In this document: positions 39,995 through 41,228 of the stretch, piece after piece | How positions within the stretch are numbered: the stretch's first letter is position 1 | Layout: each line of letters begins with the position of its first letter | NCBI GenBank assembly: GCA_904501975.1 | Contig: CAJGCZ010000017.1 | Coordinates: 1-41,228 of the forward strand | Source: an uncultured Akkermansia sp. | Lineage (GTDB): Bacteria > Verrucomicrobiota > Verrucomicrobiia > Verrucomicrobiales > Akkermansiaceae | Length of the DNA: 41,228 nt | Direction of reading: 5' to 3' | Notes under the pieces: generated by a model | Told to the model about the DNA's origin: nothing | The model's input: the letters and a program-made list of their open reading frames with translations, nothing else | The model's database searches: none | Made by a program: the position numbers and the translations under genes

Positions 39995-41224
39995 TTACTC
40001 AGCTACGCGGAGGGCCTTAGCCTGCTCTTCGGTAAGCTCAATGCACTGCCAGGGAAGGCCGTACTGATTGAGGGCATCCATGAAGGGGTCCGGGTCGTTC
40101 TGCTCCATATTGAACACGCCCTGCCCACCCCATACACCGGAAAGAATAAGGCGGCCGCCGATAGCAGCGGGAACACCGGTGGTGTAAGAAATAGCCTGAG
40201 AGCCAACCTCTTGGAAGCACTCCTCGTGATCGCAAATGTTGTAAATATAGACAGCCTTGTACTTGCCATCCTTCTTACCCTGAATCACACAACCAATGCA
40301 GGTGCGGCCATGGGTGGTCTTACCCAAATCGCCGGGATCAGGCAATACAGCCTTAAGGAACTGCAGCGGCACAATCTCCACGCCGTTGTATACAACAGGG
40401 TCAATGCGGGTCATGCCCACATTCTTGAGAACAGTGAGGTGGTTAATGTAGTTCGGGGAGAAGCTCATCCAGAACTGTGCACGCTTGATGGTGGGAATGT
40501 GCTTCACCAAGGACTCCATCTCCTCGTGGTACATGCGGTAAATCTCGTAGGTACCAACACCATTCGGGCAGGTGAAGGGTTGGTGCATGCTCATGGCGCC
40601 GGTCTCTTGGAAATCGCCGTTCTCCCAGTGGCGGCAGGGAGCCGTTACCTCGCGAATGTTGATTTCCGGGTTGAAGTTCGTAGCGAAAGCCTGACCGTGG
40701 TCGCCGCCGTTCACGTCAATGATATCAAGATACTCAATTTCATCGAAGTGGTGCTTGAGGGCCCATGCGGTGTACACATTGGTTACCCCCGGGTCGAAAC
40801 CGGAACCCAAGAGCGCATACAGACCGGCATTCTTGAAGCGGTCCTGGTAAGCCCATTGCCAGCTGTACTCAAACTTAGCAACGTCGCGGGGTTCATAGTT
40901 GGCGGTGTCAAGATAATTGACGCCGGCCTCCAAACAGGCATCCATGAGGGGGAGGTCCTGATACGGAAGAGCCACATTCAGCACCAAATCCGGCTGCACC
41001 TCTTTAATGAGGGCTACCGTGGCAGCAACATTGTCGGCATCCACCGCGTGCGTGGCAATCTGCACCCCGCTGCGGGCGAGTACGTCTGCGGCAATCGCAT
41101 CGCACTTGCTCTTGGTACGGGAAGCCAGATGGATGTTCTTGTAGACATCCGCCATCTGGGCGCACTTGTGAGCCACTACATGACCCACACCACCAGCTCC
41201 GATAATGAGTACAGTGTTATTCAT
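39995..41224 (-). CDS. Carboxynorspermidine/carboxyspermidine synthase
   Basis: NADPH-dependent enzyme (saccharopine dehydrogenase family, LYS1-like; EC 1.5.1.43) that condenses putrescine or diaminopropane with aspartate semialdehyde to carboxyspermidine or carboxynorspermidine. 409 aa. The Rossmann loop IIGAGGVGHVVAHKCAQ is at about 7-23, SRTKSKCDAI at about 35-44, and GFDPGVTNVY and GGDHGQAFATNFNPEINIRE follow. The tail includes ICDHEECFQEVGSQAISYTTGVPAAIGG. These blocks separate it from true saccharopine dehydrogenases. The decarboxylase partner (NspC) is not in the window and may lie beyond the right edge. The start at 41224 is 4 nt from the window end. Confidence 0.93.
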   Translation of the reverse strand: MNNTVLIIGAGGVGHVVAHKCAQMADVYKNIHLASRTKSKCDAIAADVLARSGVQIATHAVDADNVAATVALIKEVQPDLVLNVALPYQDLPLMDACLEAGVNYLDTANYEPRDVAKFEYSWQWAYQDRFKNAGLYALLGSGFDPGVTNVYTAWALKHHFDEIEYLDIIDVNGGDHGQAFATNFNPEINIREVTAPCRHWENGDFQETGAMSMHQPFTCPNGVGTYEIYRMYHEEMESLVKHIPTIKRAQFWMSFSPNYINHLTVLKNVGMTRIDPVVYNGVEIVPLQFLKAVLPDPGDLGKTTHGRTCIGCVIQGKKDGKYKAVYIYNICDHEECFQEVGSQAISYTTGVPAAIGGRLILSGVWGGQGVFNMEQNDPDPFMDALNQYGLPWQCIELTEEQAKALRVAE

Positions 41225-41228
41225 TGCC

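Overview
The window is a dense, ordinary-looking bacterial chromosome segment of about 41 kb. It carries about thirty protein genes on both strands, and I found no rRNA, tRNA, insertion sequence, prophage or CRISPR array. The organism is Gram-negative: there are many Sec signal peptides, a lipoprotein, secreted peptidases and GtrA/O-acyltransferase envelope genes. The mixture includes a short Bacteroidetes-like GyrA/ParC, type B L31, stand-alone CoaB, two exported M3 peptidases and carboxynorspermidine synthase. Together with weak use of Shine-Dalgarno sites this points tentatively to Verrucomicrobiota (Akkermansia-like gut lineages). No taxonomic marker was searched, so this is an inference.

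Layout. 1-267: an array of five short hairpins with unrelated stems joined by a constant linker, then a bidirectional terminator. 268-2406 (-): topoisomerase A subunit. 2610-4408 (+): obgE and a phosphoesterase. 4422-10050 (-): four-gene operon with two exported M3 metallopeptidases, a membrane-anchored ankyrin-like protein and a lipoprotein. 10276-12130 (-): rpmE2, an exported thioredoxin-fold protein and an ArsC/Spx-type protein. 12400-17907 (+): transaldolase, galE, a PH-domain membrane protein, an unknown gene of deviating composition, and an NhaC antiporter. 17904-21915 (-): rsgA-coaB, and an M20 dipeptidase with an ABC ATPase. 22075-24374 (+): M23 peptidase, nadD, O-acyltransferase. 24460-30374 (+): N-carbamoylputrescine amidase, a Gfo/Idh dehydrogenase with extra cysteines, and HrpA helicase. 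30401-33476 (+): two paralogous small membrane proteins, a 29-codon ORF between them, and a TerB-AAA+ ATPase. 33484-37860 (-): envelope glycan-type genes (polytopic membrane protein, FAD oxidoreductase, GtrA) with tatD. 37939-41224 (-): Sel1-repeat protein and carboxynorspermidine synthase.

Two themes run across the window. First, most transcription units start from a recognisable sigma70 promoter whose -10 hexamer ends only 6-11 nt before the start codon. These mRNAs should be leaderless or nearly so, and several gene starts were fixed on that basis. Second, AguB and carboxynorspermidine synthase together imply an S-adenosylmethionine-independent route from agmatine-derived putrescine to spermidine.

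The best candidates for something undescribed are the hairpin array at the left edge, the leaderless promoter architecture, and the paralogue/mini-ORF/TerB-AAA+ cassette at 30401-33476.
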